A DNA stretch of 64,000 bases, taken from the NCBI GenBank assembly GCA_040881985.1, contig JBBECE010000016.1, positions 1 to 64,000 of the forward strand, read 5' to 3'. The notes beneath the pieces were generated by a model. It saw nothing but the letters and a program-made list of their open reading frames with translations, did not search any database and was not told the DNA's origin. Position 1 is the first letter of the stretch. Each line of letters begins with the position of its first letter. The stretch comes from JBBECE01 sp040881985 (lineage in GTDB: Bacteria > Pseudomonadota > Alphaproteobacteria > Rhizobiales > Devosiaceae). A program made the translations under genes and the position numbers. Of this stretch, positions 21,447 through 33,585 are shown one piece after another.

Positions 21447-22958
21447 ATGAAGGGCACACAGATGCTGGTGGGCGGCCAAAGCGCCGTCAACGCCGGACCG
21501 ATTGCCGCTGACGCCAAGCGCGCGGCCGCCGGAAGAGCTAAATTGAAGATCGATCCGCAGGCGCTGTGGACGCGGGTCCGCAAGCGGCTTTGGGCGAGCG
21601 TTGGCGACGACGTTTACAATTCCTGGTTTGCCCGGATTGAGCTCGAGGAGATTTGCGACGATCTCGCGCATCTGTCGGTGCCGACCCGGTTCCTCTGTTC
21701 CTGGATTCTGTCGAACTATCAGGACCGCATCCTCGATGCATTCATCGCCGAGACCGACGCGGTCTCGCGCTTGCAGGTCACTGTCAGGATCAACGGCCAG
21801 GCTCGCCCGCGCATCAATCCGCTGGTTGAGGCAAGATCCGTACGGCCCGTCCTCGCAGAGACGCCGCAGCGACACGGGATAAGGCCCGCCGCCGCACCGC
21901 TCGACGCGCTCTCGGGCTCGGCGCTCGACCCGAAACTGACCTTCGAAAGTTTCGTACCCGGCCAAGGCAACGAAATGGCGCTCGCCGCTGCCCGCCAGGT
22001 CGCCCATGCCGCGATCCACAACACGGTCACCTTTAATCCGCTCTACATTCATTCCTCGGTCGGGCTCGGAAAGACCCACCTCTTGAATGCGATCGCCTGG
22101 GCGGCCGGCGCCGCCGACCGGTCGCGCAACGTCGTTTATCTGACCGCCGATCATTTCATGTACCACTTCGTCAACGCCGTGCAGCGGCAGTCGGCGATCG
22201 GCTTCAAGGAATGGCTGCGGCGCATCGATCTTTTGCTCATCGACGACATGCAGTTCCTGCAAGGCAAGTCGGCGGTGATCGAGTTTGGCCACACGCTCAA
22301 CGCGCTGCTCACCGGGGCCAAGCAGATCGTGGTCGCCGGCGACACCACCCCGACCGGGCTCGAGCTTCTCGACGAACGGCTGCGCTCGCGTCTTTCCGGG
22401 GGCCTCGTGGTCTCGATCCAGGGGCTTGACGAGGATCTGCGCCGCGCCATTCTCGAAAAACGCGCTGCGCACGCCGCCCAGCGTTTCGCGGGCCTTCACA
22501 TTCCGTCGCTCGTGCTCGATTTCGTCGCCCACAAGATCGTCAGCCACGGCCGCGATCTCGACGGGGCGATCAACCGGCTCGTCGCCGCCAACCAACTGAC
22601 CGGCGAGGCGATCACCATCGAACTCGCCGACAAAGCGCTGCACGACCTGATGCGTTCGCGTGAGAGCCGCCGTATCAAGATCGACGATATCCAGATCGCG
22701 GTCTCCAAACACTTCAAGGTGTCCAAACCCGATCTTCTGTCGGCGCGGCGCTCGCGCTCGGTCGTCCGGCCGCGCCAGATCGCGATGTATCTGAGCAAGG
22801 TCCTGACGTCGCGTTCCCTGCCCGAGATCGGCCGCCGCTTCGGCAACCGCGACCATACGACGGTCCTGCACGCCGTCCGCAAGATCGAGCAGCTGATGTC
22901 CGAGGATACCGGCTTCGCCCAGGAGGTTGAACTGTTGAAGAGGATGCTGGAGGAGTGA
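21447..22958 (+). CDS. dnaA: Chromosomal replication initiator DnaA
   Basis: DnaA-ATP binds origin boxes and opens the duplex. With ATG 21447 (AAGAAGGGG upstream) the product has 503 residues. Domain I includes WTRVRKRLWASVGDDVYNSWF. The AAA+ domain has Walker A (SSVGLGKTHLL), Walker B (IDLLLIDDMQFLQGK) and a sensor region. Domain IV carries ARRSRSVVRPRQIAMYL and the DnaA signature RFGNRDHTTVLHAVRK. It heads dnaA-dnaN-recF-gyrB, an order kept in only part of the alphaproteobacteria. Confidence 0.97.
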   Translation: MKGTQMLVGGQSAVNAGPIAADAKRAAAGRAKLKIDPQALWTRVRKRLWASVGDDVYNSWFARIELEEICDDLAHLSVPTRFLCSWILSNYQDRILDAFIAETDAVSRLQVTVRINGQARPRINPLVEARSVRPVLAETPQRHGIRPAAAPLDALSGSALDPKLTFESFVPGQGNEMALAAARQVAHAAIHNTVTFNPLYIHSSVGLGKTHLLNAIAWAAGAADRSRNVVYLTADHFMYHFVNAVQRQSAIGFKEWLRRIDLLLIDDMQFLQGKSAVIEFGHTLNALLTGAKQIVVAGDTTPTGLELLDERLRSRLSGGLVVSIQGLDEDLRRAILEKRAAHAAQRFAGLHIPSLVLDFVAHKIVSHGRDLDGAINRLVAANQLTGEAITIELADKALHDLMRSRESRRIKIDDIQIAVSKHFKVSKPDLLSARRSRSVVRPRQIAMYLSKVLTSRSLPEIGRRFGNRDHTTVLHAVRKIEQLMSEDTGFAQEVELLKRMLEE

Positions 22959-22981
22959 GGACCGGCGGCGCTTGGCGCCGC

Positions 22982-23006
22982 AAAATCGCTCCGGTGGAGC
23001 GATTTT
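22982..23006. terminator. Bidirectional hairpin after dnaA
   Basis: AAAATCGCTCC (22982-22992), loop GGT, and GGAGCGATTTT (22996-23006) form a perfect 11-bp stem with A-rich start and T-rich end, so it can act as a terminator on both strands. It stands 23 bases after the dnaA stop. Confidence 0.7.
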
Positions 23007-23011
23007 AGGTT

Positions 23012-23075
23012 CGAACGCCCCGAGACCTGTGGGCGAGGGGCCGGAGCGGCGCGACGAACGCCCCGAGACCTCTGG
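23012..23075 (+). repeat. Direct repeat pair in the dnaA-dnaN spacer
   Basis: Two 21-base copies that match at 20 positions (CGAACGCCCCGAGACCT followed by GTGG or CTGG) start at 23012 and 23055, 43 bases apart. They lie between the dnaA hairpin and dnaN in a non-coding spacer. Their role is unknown. Confidence 0.7.
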
Positions 23076-23225
23076 TCAAGGGGCAGGCGCGGGCCGAGAG
23101 GCTGACGGTGCGCTTGCCTTTTTGCCCAGCCCGGTTCAATTTCCGGTCCCCGGGTGCTGGCATCGACACGCGCGAGGCGGCGGCCGGGTGGGGCGGCACG
23201 ACAATCACAGCAAGCGGAGCGGATG

Positions 23226-24350
23226 ATGAAGGTCACGCTGGAGCGCAACCATCTGCTGAAATCCCTCGGTCACGTGCACCGGGTGGTTGAGCGCCGCAAC
23301 ACTTATCCGATCCTTTCGAACGTGCTCATTGCGGCCTCCGGCGACAGGCTGGAGCTCCGGGCGACCGACCTCGACCTCGAAGTGACCGAATTCGCGCCGG
23401 CTCTCGTCGAAGGCGCGGGCAGCACGACGGTCCCCGCCTACACATTCTACGAAATCGTCCGCAAGCTCGCCGACGGCGCCGAGGTCCGCCTCGAGACCGA
23501 CGGGGAGGGCAACCAGCTCGCCATCGTTTCCGGCCGGTCGCGCTTCTCGCTCGCTTGCTTGAGTCCCGACGGCTTCCCCGATCTCAAATCCGGCGAATTC
23601 TCCCATTCCTTCGTCGTGAAGGCGGCTGGACTGCGCGAGCTGATCGAGCGCACCCAGTTCGCCATCTCCTCGGAAGAAACCCGCTACTATCTCAACGGCA
23701 TCTTCATCCACACCGTCGCCCCGGCCAAGGGCAAGGCGAAGCTCAGGGCGGTCGCAACCGACGGCCACCGGCTCGCCCGCGCCGAGACCGAAGCCCCCAA
23801 GGGCGCCGCCGGCATGCCCGCGGTCATCGTGCCGCGCAAGACCGTTGGCGAGGTCCTCAAGCTCCTCGAAGACGGCGAGGCGGAGGTAAAGGTCGATCTC
23901 TCGGACACCAAGATTCGCTTCGAGGTGGGGGGCGTGGTCCTCCTTTCCAAGCTGATCGAGGGAACTTTCCCCGACTATGAGCGGGTCATTCCGTCCGGCA
24001 ACGACAAGAAGCTCGCCGTCGATACCGGCAGCTTCAAGCAGGCCGTCGACCGGGTCTCAACCATCGCCTCGGAACGCGGCGGCCGCGCGGTAAAGCTGTC
24101 GATGAATTCGGGGCTTTTGGAGTTGACCGTCACCAATCCCGATCACGGAACGGCCCGCGAGGAACTGCCGGCGAGCTTTGACGCCGAGCCCTTCGAGATC
24201 GGCTTCAACGCCCGTTATCTGATGGACATTGCCGACCAGATTCACGCCGACAGCGCGACTTTCCTTTTCGCCGATGCCGGCTCGCCAACCCTCATCAGGT
24301 CGGAGGACGAGCCCGACGCGCTCTACGTCCTGATGCCGATGCGCGTCTGA
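23226..24350 (+). CDS. dnaN: DNA polymerase III sliding clamp (beta subunit)
   Basis: The beta clamp tethers DNA polymerase III to DNA. The 374-residue product starts MKVTLERNHLLKSLGHVHRVVERRNTYP-like (start read as ATG 23226; ATG 23223 is equivalent) and has the three-domain clamp fold with NGIFIH, VATDGHRLA and the C-terminal YVLMPMRV that forms part of the partner-binding pocket. It follows dnaA after a 267-base spacer holding a hairpin and direct repeats, so it may have its own promoter. Confidence 0.96.
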   Translation: MKVTLERNHLLKSLGHVHRVVERRNTYPILSNVLIAASGDRLELRATDLDLEVTEFAPALVEGAGSTTVPAYTFYEIVRKLADGAEVRLETDGEGNQLAIVSGRSRFSLACLSPDGFPDLKSGEFSHSFVVKAAGLRELIERTQFAISSEETRYYLNGIFIHTVAPAKGKAKLRAVATDGHRLARAETEAPKGAAGMPAVIVPRKTVGEVLKLLEDGEAEVKVDLSDTKIRFEVGGVVLLSKLIEGTFPDYERVIPSGNDKKLAVDTGSFKQAVDRVSTIASERGGRAVKLSMNSGLLELTVTNPDHGTAREELPASFDAEPFEIGFNARYLMDIADQIHADSATFLFADAGSPTLIRSEDEPDALYVLMPMRV

Positions 24351-24372
24351 GGGCGCCTGTCGGAAGGGCGCG

Positions 24373-25512
24373 ATGACCGACAGAACGCCGCCGCAGCGCC
24401 ATATTTCCCGGCTCCGGCTCCATGCCTTTCGCAACTATCCCACCGCCGCCCTCGACCTCGATTCCCGCCACGTGGTCCTAACCGGGGAGAACGGCGCCGG
24501 CAAGACCAACCTTCTCGAAGCCATCTCGCTGCTTTCCCCGGGCCGGGGCCTGAGGCGCGCCAATTTCGAGGACCTGCCCATTCACGGCGGGGACGGCGCC
24601 TGGGCGATCGCCGCGACCGTCGAGGGCAGCGCCGCCCCCGTCGATATCGGCACCGGCCTTGCTCCCGGCGGGGGCGATCGGCCGCGGCGGGTCAGGATCA
24701 ACGGCGCGGACGCAAGACTCGTCGAGGAATTGGGCGAGCATCTGCGCATCCTCTGGATCACTCCCTCCATGGACGGGCTGTTCAGCGGCCCCGCCGCCGA
24801 GCGCCGGCATTTTTTCGATCGGCTGGTGTCGACCCTCATTCCCGGCCACGGGGCCGAACTCAACGCCTATGAGCGCGCGATGCGACAGCGCAACCGGCTC
24901 CTGACCGAGAATCCCGACTCCGAATGGCTCAACGCGATCGAGACCGAAATGGCCGCCCACGCCGCCGCCATCCATTTCGCCCGCACCGATACGCTCGCCC
25001 ACCTCGCCGCGCTCTTCCGGGCGACGACCGACACCGCCTTTCCTTCCGCCCTGGTGGAACTGACCGGCCTCGCCGATTTCGAGAGCGCCTCGGTGGTCTC
25101 GACCGCCCTCGAGGGCGCCTATCTCGACATCTGGAAAAAGGCCCGCAATGTCGATCGCGCCGCCGCCCGCACCACCATCGGTCCGCACCGCATCGACGTT
25201 GTAGTCACCCATGTTTTGAAGCGCATACCGGCAAAACTCTGTTCGACCGGCGAACAAAAGGCGCTGCTCGTCAATCTGGTGCTCGCCCATGCCAAACTCG
25301 TCGGGCAAATGACCGGCATGACCCCGATTCTCTTGCTCGACGAAATCGCCGCCCATCTCGACGCCGCCCGCCGCCGCGCCCTCTATCAGCGCCTCGACCG
25401 GCTCGGCACCCAGTGCTGGCTGACCGGCACCGATCCGCAGCTTTTCGAGCCGCTCGGCAACAGCGCCCGCCGGTTCACCGTGGCGCACGGAAAACTCGCG
25501 CCGGCGGGGTGA
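24373..25512 (+). CDS. recF: DNA replication and repair protein RecF
   Basis: RecF is an SMC-like ATPase that helps load RecA at gaps. The 379-residue product has RLRLHAFRNY, Walker A GENGAGKTNLLEAISLL, the LSPGRGLRRA segment, the signature STGEQKALL (CSTGEQKA) and Walker B PILLLDEIAAHLD. It starts 22 bases after the dnaN stop, so the two are likely co-transcribed. Confidence 0.96.
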   Translation: MTDRTPPQRHISRLRLHAFRNYPTAALDLDSRHVVLTGENGAGKTNLLEAISLLSPGRGLRRANFEDLPIHGGDGAWAIAATVEGSAAPVDIGTGLAPGGGDRPRRVRINGADARLVEELGEHLRILWITPSMDGLFSGPAAERRHFFDRLVSTLIPGHGAELNAYERAMRQRNRLLTENPDSEWLNAIETEMAAHAAAIHFARTDTLAHLAALFRATTDTAFPSALVELTGLADFESASVVSTALEGAYLDIWKKARNVDRAAARTTIGPHRIDVVVTHVLKRIPAKLCSTGEQKALLVNLVLAHAKLVGQMTGMTPILLLDEIAAHLDAARRRALYQRLDRLGTQCWLTGTDPQLFEPLGNSARRFTVAHGKLAPAG

Positions 25513-25602
25513 AATCGGGGCCGGAAATACCCATATTGGGGAGGCACAAATCTTCAGAAATTTCGGCGCCTTAGCTTTGGTCTGGCGGCGAAAAAGGGGT
25601 AG

Positions 25603-28095
<2,493 letters not shown>

Positions 28096-28104
28096 TCGGC
28101 ACCT

Positions 28105-30468
28105 CTAGAGCTCTTGGCTCCTGAGTCGTAGAGCGTTGGCGATCACCGAGACTGACGAAAAGCTCATCGCCGCCGCCGCAATCATCGGCGACAGCAGCAC
28201 ACCAAAGACCGGAAACAGCACGCCCGCCGCGATCGGCACCCCGGCCGCGTTGTAAACGAAGGCGAAGAACAGGTTCTGCTTGATATTCCGCATCGTCGCC
28301 CTGGCGAGCTTTCGCGCCCGGACGATGCCGGCGATGTCGCCTTTGAGCAGCGTGATTCCGGCACTCTCGACCGCGACATCCGCCCCCGTGCCCATGGCGA
28401 TCCCGACATCGGCGGTGGCGAGCGCCGGGGCGTCGTTGATCCCGTCCCCCGCCATCGCCACCTTGGCGCCCTTCGCCCGGAGCGCCGTGACGAGCGCTGC
28501 CTTGCCCTCAGGGGTGACCCCGGCGTGTACCTCGTCGATGCCGAGCCTGTAGGCGACAGTTCGCGCCGTGACCTCATTGTCCCCGGTCGCCATGATGATG
28601 GCGATGCCGTCGCGCTTCAGCGCCTCGACCGCGCCCTTGGCCGACGCCTTGATCGGATCGGCGACCGCGATCAACCCGGCGGCCTTGCCCCCGATCGCGG
28701 CCTGCATCACCGTCTTGCCTTCGGCCCTGAGCGCCCGCGCTTGTTCCTCGAGGCCGGAATCCGCGAGCCCCATCTGCCGCATCATCGCGTCATTGCCGAG
28801 CGCAACCGGGGTGCCGCCAACGCGGCCCACGACCCCCATCCCGATCTTCGCCTCGAACTCTTCGACCGGGTCGAGCGTGAGGCCGCGCTCCTCCGCGCCC
28901 TCGACGATCGCCTCGGCCAGCGGATGCTCCGATCCCCGCTCCAGCCCGGCCGCGAGCCGCAGCAGCTCGTCGGCCTCGACCCCGCCGGCCGCGACCACAT
29001 CAGTCAGCTTCGGCTTGCCCTCGGTCAGGGTGCCGGTCTTGTCGACGATCAGCGTGTCGACCGCGGCGAACCGTTCGAGGGCTTCGGCGTTGCGGATCAG
29101 CACCCCCGCCAGCGCTCCGCGCCCGGTCGCCGTCATGATCGACATCGGGGTCGCGAGCCCGAGCGCGCAAGGGCAGGCGATGATGAGGACGGAGACTGCC
29201 GAGACGATGGCATAGACCATCGAGGGCGCCGGCCCGAAGATTGCCCAGGCGGCAAACGCTGCGATCGCAACCAGCACCACCGTCGGCACGAACCAGGCCG
29301 ACACCCGGTCGGCGAGCTTCTGGATCGGGGCGGCGCTGCGCTGTGCCTTGGCGACGAGTTCGACGATCTGGCGCAGGACCGTGTCGGCGCCGACGCGCTC
29401 GGCGCGCATGACCAGCGTGCCGGCCTTGTTGAGGGTGCCGCCCGTCAACTTGTCGGTTGCCGATTTCTCGACCGGCACCGGCTCGCCGGTCAGCATCGAT
29501 TCATCAACCGACGAATGTCCCTCGAGCACGAGCCCGTCGACCGGCACGGCATCCCCCGGCCTGATTCTCAGCCGGTCGCCGACCGCGACATGCTCGAGCG
29601 GCACATCGCGTTCGCTCCCGTCCGCCCCGAGCCGCCGCGCGGTCTTGGGAGCAAGATCGAGCAACGCCCGGATTGCCGAGCCGGTGCGCTCGCGCGCCCT
29701 CAGCTCGAGCACCTGGCCGAGAAAAACCAGCGCCACGATCACCGCCGCCGCCTCGAAATAGGTCCCGACCGATCCCGCATGGCTGCGGAACGCCATCGGG
29801 AAGAGGCCCGGGAAGGTCGTCGCGACCGCGCTGTAGCCATAGGCCGCGCCGACCCCGAGCCCGATCAGCGTCCACATGTTGGGACTGCGAAAGGCGAGCG
29901 AGTCGATTGCCCGCTTGAAGAAGGGCAGGGCGGCCCAAGCAATAACCGGCGTTGCCAGCGCGAATTCGAGCAAGACCGCGACCGGCTCACCGATCCAGTC
30001 CCGCACCGGCAGGCCGAATAATGGCCCCATGGTGAGCGCGAGCAGCGGCACCGAACACGCGACCGAAATCCAGAACCGCCGGGTGAAATCCACGAGCTCC
30101 GGATTGGGCCCGTCGTCGGGCGTGGGTACGCCCATTCGCTCGAGCGCCATGCCGCAGATCGGACAGGCGCCGGGCGCATCGCGCACGATTTGCGGATGCA
30201 TCGGGCAGGTGTATTTCGTGCCGGGCCGGGCGGGTAGGGCGGGAACGGGTTCGGGCGCCTTGGCCTGCGCATAAGTCTCGGGCGAGGCCTCGAACTTGGC
30301 CTTGCAGCCGGCCGAGCAGAAATACCAGGTCTCACCGCGATAGATGCTCGTATGTTTCGCTGTCGCCTTGACGACTTTCATGCCGCAGACCGGATCGATC
30401 GCAATATCCCCGTCAGCGACCGCCGCCGCGGTATGGGCGATGTGATGGGCATGGCGGTCGTGGCGCAT
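28105..30468 (-). CDS. copA: Copper-translocating P1B-type ATPase with YHS domain
   Basis: This inner-membrane pump exports Cu(I) or Ag(I) using ATP. The 787-residue product has an N-terminal YHS domain (DPVCGMKV, YFCSAGCKAKF) and a heavy-metal-binding segment (YTCPMHPQIV, CPICGMALE) instead of a classical HMA domain. Eight membrane segments, TGEPVPVEK, the metal site CPCALG, the phosphorylation loop DKTGTLTEGK and GDGINDAPAL follow. The YHS type is often grouped as CopA2-like. It is divergent from the PBP1A gene. No copper regulator was found next to it. Confidence 0.93.
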   Translation of the reverse strand: MRHDRHAHHIAHTAAAVADGDIAIDPVCGMKVVKATAKHTSIYRGETWYFCSAGCKAKFEASPETYAQAKAPEPVPALPARPGTKYTCPMHPQIVRDAPGACPICGMALERMGVPTPDDGPNPELVDFTRRFWISVACSVPLLALTMGPLFGLPVRDWIGEPVAVLLEFALATPVIAWAALPFFKRAIDSLAFRSPNMWTLIGLGVGAAYGYSAVATTFPGLFPMAFRSHAGSVGTYFEAAAVIVALVFLGQVLELRARERTGSAIRALLDLAPKTARRLGADGSERDVPLEHVAVGDRLRIRPGDAVPVDGLVLEGHSSVDESMLTGEPVPVEKSATDKLTGGTLNKAGTLVMRAERVGADTVLRQIVELVAKAQRSAAPIQKLADRVSAWFVPTVVLVAIAAFAAWAIFGPAPSMVYAIVSAVSVLIIACPCALGLATPMSIMTATGRGALAGVLIRNAEALERFAAVDTLIVDKTGTLTEGKPKLTDVVAAGGVEADELLRLAAGLERGSEHPLAEAIVEGAEERGLTLDPVEEFEAKIGMGVVGRVGGTPVALGNDAMMRQMGLADSGLEEQARALRAEGKTVMQAAIGGKAAGLIAVADPIKASAKGAVEALKRDGIAIIMATGDNEVTARTVAYRLGIDEVHAGVTPEGKAALVTALRAKGAKVAMAGDGINDAPALATADVGIAMGTGADVAVESAGITLLKGDIAGIVRARKLARATMRNIKQNLFFAFVYNAAGVPIAAGVLFPVFGVLLSPMIAAAAMSFSSVSVIANALRLRSQEL

Positions 30469-30640
30469 CGGGATTCTCCGGGCGGGGATTATCGCATACC
30501 TGTCAAGCTGCTCCGAACGGCCGGGTCAATCGCCTTTCGCTCGCACCCTTCATTAATCTCTTCTTAACCCGCCCTTAAACCAGCCACATTTACTGTGGAG
30601 ATGGAGGGGCGGCCGGGCGTCGGGCCGGTGCCGCCGCCTC

Positions 30641-32731
30641 GTGCTGCCTTTCCGGCAAAGGCTTGGGATTTTGGTTTCGAACCCGCGCGGCGCCCTCGAT
30701 ATCGGGCTCACTCCTGACGATCGGGTCGGCAGTTCCGGCTCGCGCGGCAAGAATCGCGGCCGCGGCAAAACTCCCAAATCCGGCCGCAAGCCGCCCCTCG
30801 AACCTTCCAGCCGCTCCCGCCGTTCCCGCGAACGCCGGCCGCTAACGCTCGGGCGCGTCTTCGGCCGGCTCTTCTATTGGGGCTTCATTCTCGCCGTCTG
30901 GGGAGGCGTCATCGTCGCCGGGGTCGTCGCTTACTATGGGCTGCAGCTGCCCTCCTCGGACTCTTGGGCGGTTCCCGACCGCCCGGCCAATATCCGCATT
31001 ATTGCCGCCGACGGCCGCCTCATTTCCAATCGCGGCCAGATGGGCGGGGAGGCGGTCTGGCTGCACGAGCTGCCCCACTACGTCCCCGCCGCGGTCATCG
31101 CCATCGAGGACCGGCGCTTCTACGATCATTTCGGGGTCGACCCGATCGGCATCGTCCGCGCCTTCATCAACAACACCATCGCCGGCCGCATCACCGAGGG
31201 CGGCTCGACCATCACCCAACAGGTCGCCAAAAACCTCTTTCTGACCCCCGACCAGACCTACCCCCGCAAGATTCAAGAGGCCCTGCTCGCCATCTGGCTC
31301 GAACAGAATTACAACAAGAACGAAATCCTCGAGCTCTATCTCAACCGTGTCTATTTCGGCGCCGGCGCCTACGGCATCGAGGCCGCCGCCCAGCGCTATT
31401 TCGGCAAGTCGGCGCGCAATCTCTCGCTCGGCGAGGCGGCGATCCTGGCGGGGGTTTTGCAGGCGCCCTCGCGGCTCAGCCCCGACCGCCATCCCGAGGA
31501 AGCCGCCGCCCGCGCCCGCGTCGTGCTCAATGTCATGGCCGAGGAAGGCTACATTTCCGCCGCCGAGGCGAGCGCCGCCGCCATCGATCCCAACAAGCGC
31601 ATCCGCACCCGCATCGCCGGGGCCGAATATTACGTCGCCGACTGGGTCGAGACGCTGATGCAGTCCTACATCGGCGAGGTCGGCAAGGATGTCGTCGTCT
31701 TTACTTCGATCGACTGGGACCTGCAGAAGCAAGCCGAGTTCGTCGTCCGCGAGGTGATCGCGCGCGAAGGCGAGGCGAAGAAGTTCTCGCAAGGCGCCCT
31801 CGTCGCCATGGAGCCCGACGGCACCATCCGCGCCGTCGTGGGTGGCACCGACTATTCGCAGAGCCAGTACAACCGCGCTGTCACCGCCCGCCGCCAGATG
31901 GGATCGGCCTTCAAGCCGATCGTCTATCTCACCGCGCTTGAGGCCGGCTACACCCCCGACACCATCGTCGACGACAGCCCCTTCGCCTACAACGGCTGGT
32001 CACCCGAGAATTTCAACGGCGAGTATCACGGCCCGGTCGCGCTGCGTGATGCGCTCGCCAATTCGTTCAACGTCGTCGCCGCCAAGCTCGCCATCGAGGT
32101 GGGGCCGCAGAACGTCGTCAACACCGCTTACCGGCTCGGCATCTCGACCCCGCTCGAGCCCGTCCCCTCGATCGCGCTGGGGACCGCAGCGATTTCGCTG
32201 CTCGATCTGACCCAGGCCTATGCGCCGTTCGCCAACGGCGGCATTGGGGTCATCGCTCATGTCATCAACCGCATCGAGACCGCCGAGGGGGAGGTGCTCT
32301 ACGACCATATCCCCGCCGGCCCGGGCCGCGTTGTCGCCGAGGAAAACGTCGCGCGGATCAACGACATGCTCACCTACGCGGTCGAGACCGGGACCGGCCG
32401 GCGCGCCGATGTGGGGGACTGGCCGGTCGCGGGGAAGACCGGCACCACCCAGGATTTCCGCGACGCCGTCTTCATCGGTTATTCGGCCCGCATGGTCGCC
32501 GGAGTTTGGCTCGGAAACGACGACAATTCGTCGATGGAAAGCGTTGGCGGGGGCTCCCTGCCGGTCGAGGTCTGGTCGGAGTTCATGCGCAAGGCCCATG
32601 AGGGTTACGCGGTGGCGGCGCTGCCGGGCACCTATTCGCGCTTTGCCGAAGCTCCATCCGACCAGCCGGCCGAAGCCCCGCGCCGGCGCAATATCGGCGA
32701 TTTCCTGCACGACCTTTTCGGCGGCAACTGA
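30641..32731 (+). CDS. Class A penicillin-binding protein 1A
   Basis: A bifunctional peptidoglycan synthase. The product (696 residues from GTG 30641) has a basic N-terminal tail, one membrane anchor (LFYWGFILAVWGGVIVAGVV), the glycosyltransferase motifs EDRRFYDHFG and EGGSTITQQVAKNLFL, and the transpeptidase motifs SAFK (MGSAFKPIVYL), SFN (NSFNVVAAKL) and KTGTT. An intact SxxK, SxN, KTG set supports activity. The start is unsure because the tail is poorly conserved; no ATG in frame lies before the anchor. Confidence 0.92.
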   Translation: MLPFRQRLGILVSNPRGALDIGLTPDDRVGSSGSRGKNRGRGKTPKSGRKPPLEPSSRSRRSRERRPLTLGRVFGRLFYWGFILAVWGGVIVAGVVAYYGLQLPSSDSWAVPDRPANIRIIAADGRLISNRGQMGGEAVWLHELPHYVPAAVIAIEDRRFYDHFGVDPIGIVRAFINNTIAGRITEGGSTITQQVAKNLFLTPDQTYPRKIQEALLAIWLEQNYNKNEILELYLNRVYFGAGAYGIEAAAQRYFGKSARNLSLGEAAILAGVLQAPSRLSPDRHPEEAAARARVVLNVMAEEGYISAAEASAAAIDPNKRIRTRIAGAEYYVADWVETLMQSYIGEVGKDVVVFTSIDWDLQKQAEFVVREVIAREGEAKKFSQGALVAMEPDGTIRAVVGGTDYSQSQYNRAVTARRQMGSAFKPIVYLTALEAGYTPDTIVDDSPFAYNGWSPENFNGEYHGPVALRDALANSFNVVAAKLAIEVGPQNVVNTAYRLGISTPLEPVPSIALGTAAISLLDLTQAYAPFANGGIGVIAHVINRIETAEGEVLYDHIPAGPGRVVAEENVARINDMLTYAVETGTGRRADVGDWPVAGKTGTTQDFRDAVFIGYSARMVAGVWLGNDDNSSMESVGGGSLPVEVWSEFMRKAHEGYAVAALPGTYSRFAEAPSDQPAEAPRRRNIGDFLHDLFGGN

Positions 32732-32737
32732 TCGGGC

Positions 32738-33481
32738 TCACCCGCCATAGGCGTGCAGCGTCTTGCCGTGCGCCTTGAGCCAGGCGCGACCGTGATCCAG
32801 CTCCGGCAAAGCGCGCCTGAGCACCGCCCAGAAGTCGGGTGAGTGGTTCATCTCAAGGAGATGGGCGACCTCGTGGGCGGCGACATAGTCGAGCACGAAA
32901 GGCGGCGCCAGAATCAGCCGCCAGTTGAAATTGAGTCGCCCCGCCTCTGAACACGATCCCCAACGGGTCGACTGGTCGCGGACGCGCACCGGTCCCGGCT
33001 CCACTCCGAGTGTCCTTGCGTGGCGGCCGACCGCCGCTTCGAGATCGGCCCTGGCTTCCGCCTTGAGCCAGTCGGTGAGCCGGCGTGGCAGATGAGTCGC
33101 GCCGCCCGGCACCAGCAGCACCGGGGCGCCGCCATCCTCGCCGGACATCACCCGGCCTCGCAGCGTCGCGATCGAGACGATCCAGTGCGGCACGCCCCGC
33201 AGCGGGATCTGAATTCCCCCGATGAACGATATCGGTGGGCTTGTCCGTTTGAGCCGGGCCTTCAGCCAGTCGCGGTGCTGGGCGAGGAACGCCTCGGCTT
33301 CTGCCCAGCGCCCGCCACCCGGTACCGTCAACACCGGCCCCTTGCGTACATCGACCGCCAGCCGGTAATGCCGGGCCTGCCTCACCTGGCGCACAACGAC
33401 GCTGACCGCCTTCCCGTCGATGTCGAGCGTGGCGCGTTCGGGCATACTTTGGCGGCGGCGGAAAAGCCGGTTCATCGGCAA
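32738..33481 (-). CDS. YgjP/DUF45-family metal-dependent hydrolase
   Basis: The 247-residue product is a SprT-like zinc hydrolase of the YgjP (WLM-related) family. It shows the family block TRWGSCSEAGRLNFNWRL and the zinc motif AAHEVAHLLEMNHSPDFW (HExxH with a downstream His), then a C-terminal RAWLKAHG. The upstream gene start could be ATG 33481 or 33475. Members are conserved in bacteria but their substrate is not established. Confidence 0.87.
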   Translation of the reverse strand: MPMNRLFRRRQSMPERATLDIDGKAVSVVVRQVRQARHYRLAVDVRKGPVLTVPGGGRWAEAEAFLAQHRDWLKARLKRTSPPISFIGGIQIPLRGVPHWIVSIATLRGRVMSGEDGGAPVLLVPGGATHLPRRLTDWLKAEARADLEAAVGRHARTLGVEPGPVRVRDQSTRWGSCSEAGRLNFNWRLILAPPFVLDYVAAHEVAHLLEMNHSPDFWAVLRRALPELDHGRAWLKAHGKTLHAYGG

Positions 33482-33524
33482 CCCGTGATTCGGATCCCAT
33501 TATGCCCGGCCCGCCGCCCCGGCG

Positions 33525-33555
33525 ACAAAGAAAAGCCGGGTCAAACGACCCGGCT
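33525..33555 (-). terminator. Terminator of the DUF2852 gene
   Basis: A perfect 9-bp stem (AGCCGGGTC 33534-33542, GACCCGGCT 33547-33555) with an AAAC loop; on the minus strand it is followed by TTTCTTT. It lies 31 bases after the stop of the minus-strand gene ending at 33586. Confidence 0.85.
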
Positions 33556-33585
33556 GCTGCCAGTTTTGACTGGGGCTCGAAAGCC

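Noticed and set aside
21429..22871. 480-codon open frame on the minus strand opposite dnaA
   Set aside because: It is the reverse shadow of dnaA in high-GC codons; the product has no domain pattern and dnaA is certain.
30601..30714. Short frame starting ATG 30601 before the PBP1A gene
   Set aside because: 37 codons, Pro/Arg-rich, no ribosome-binding site, overlapping the likely PBP1A start in another frame.
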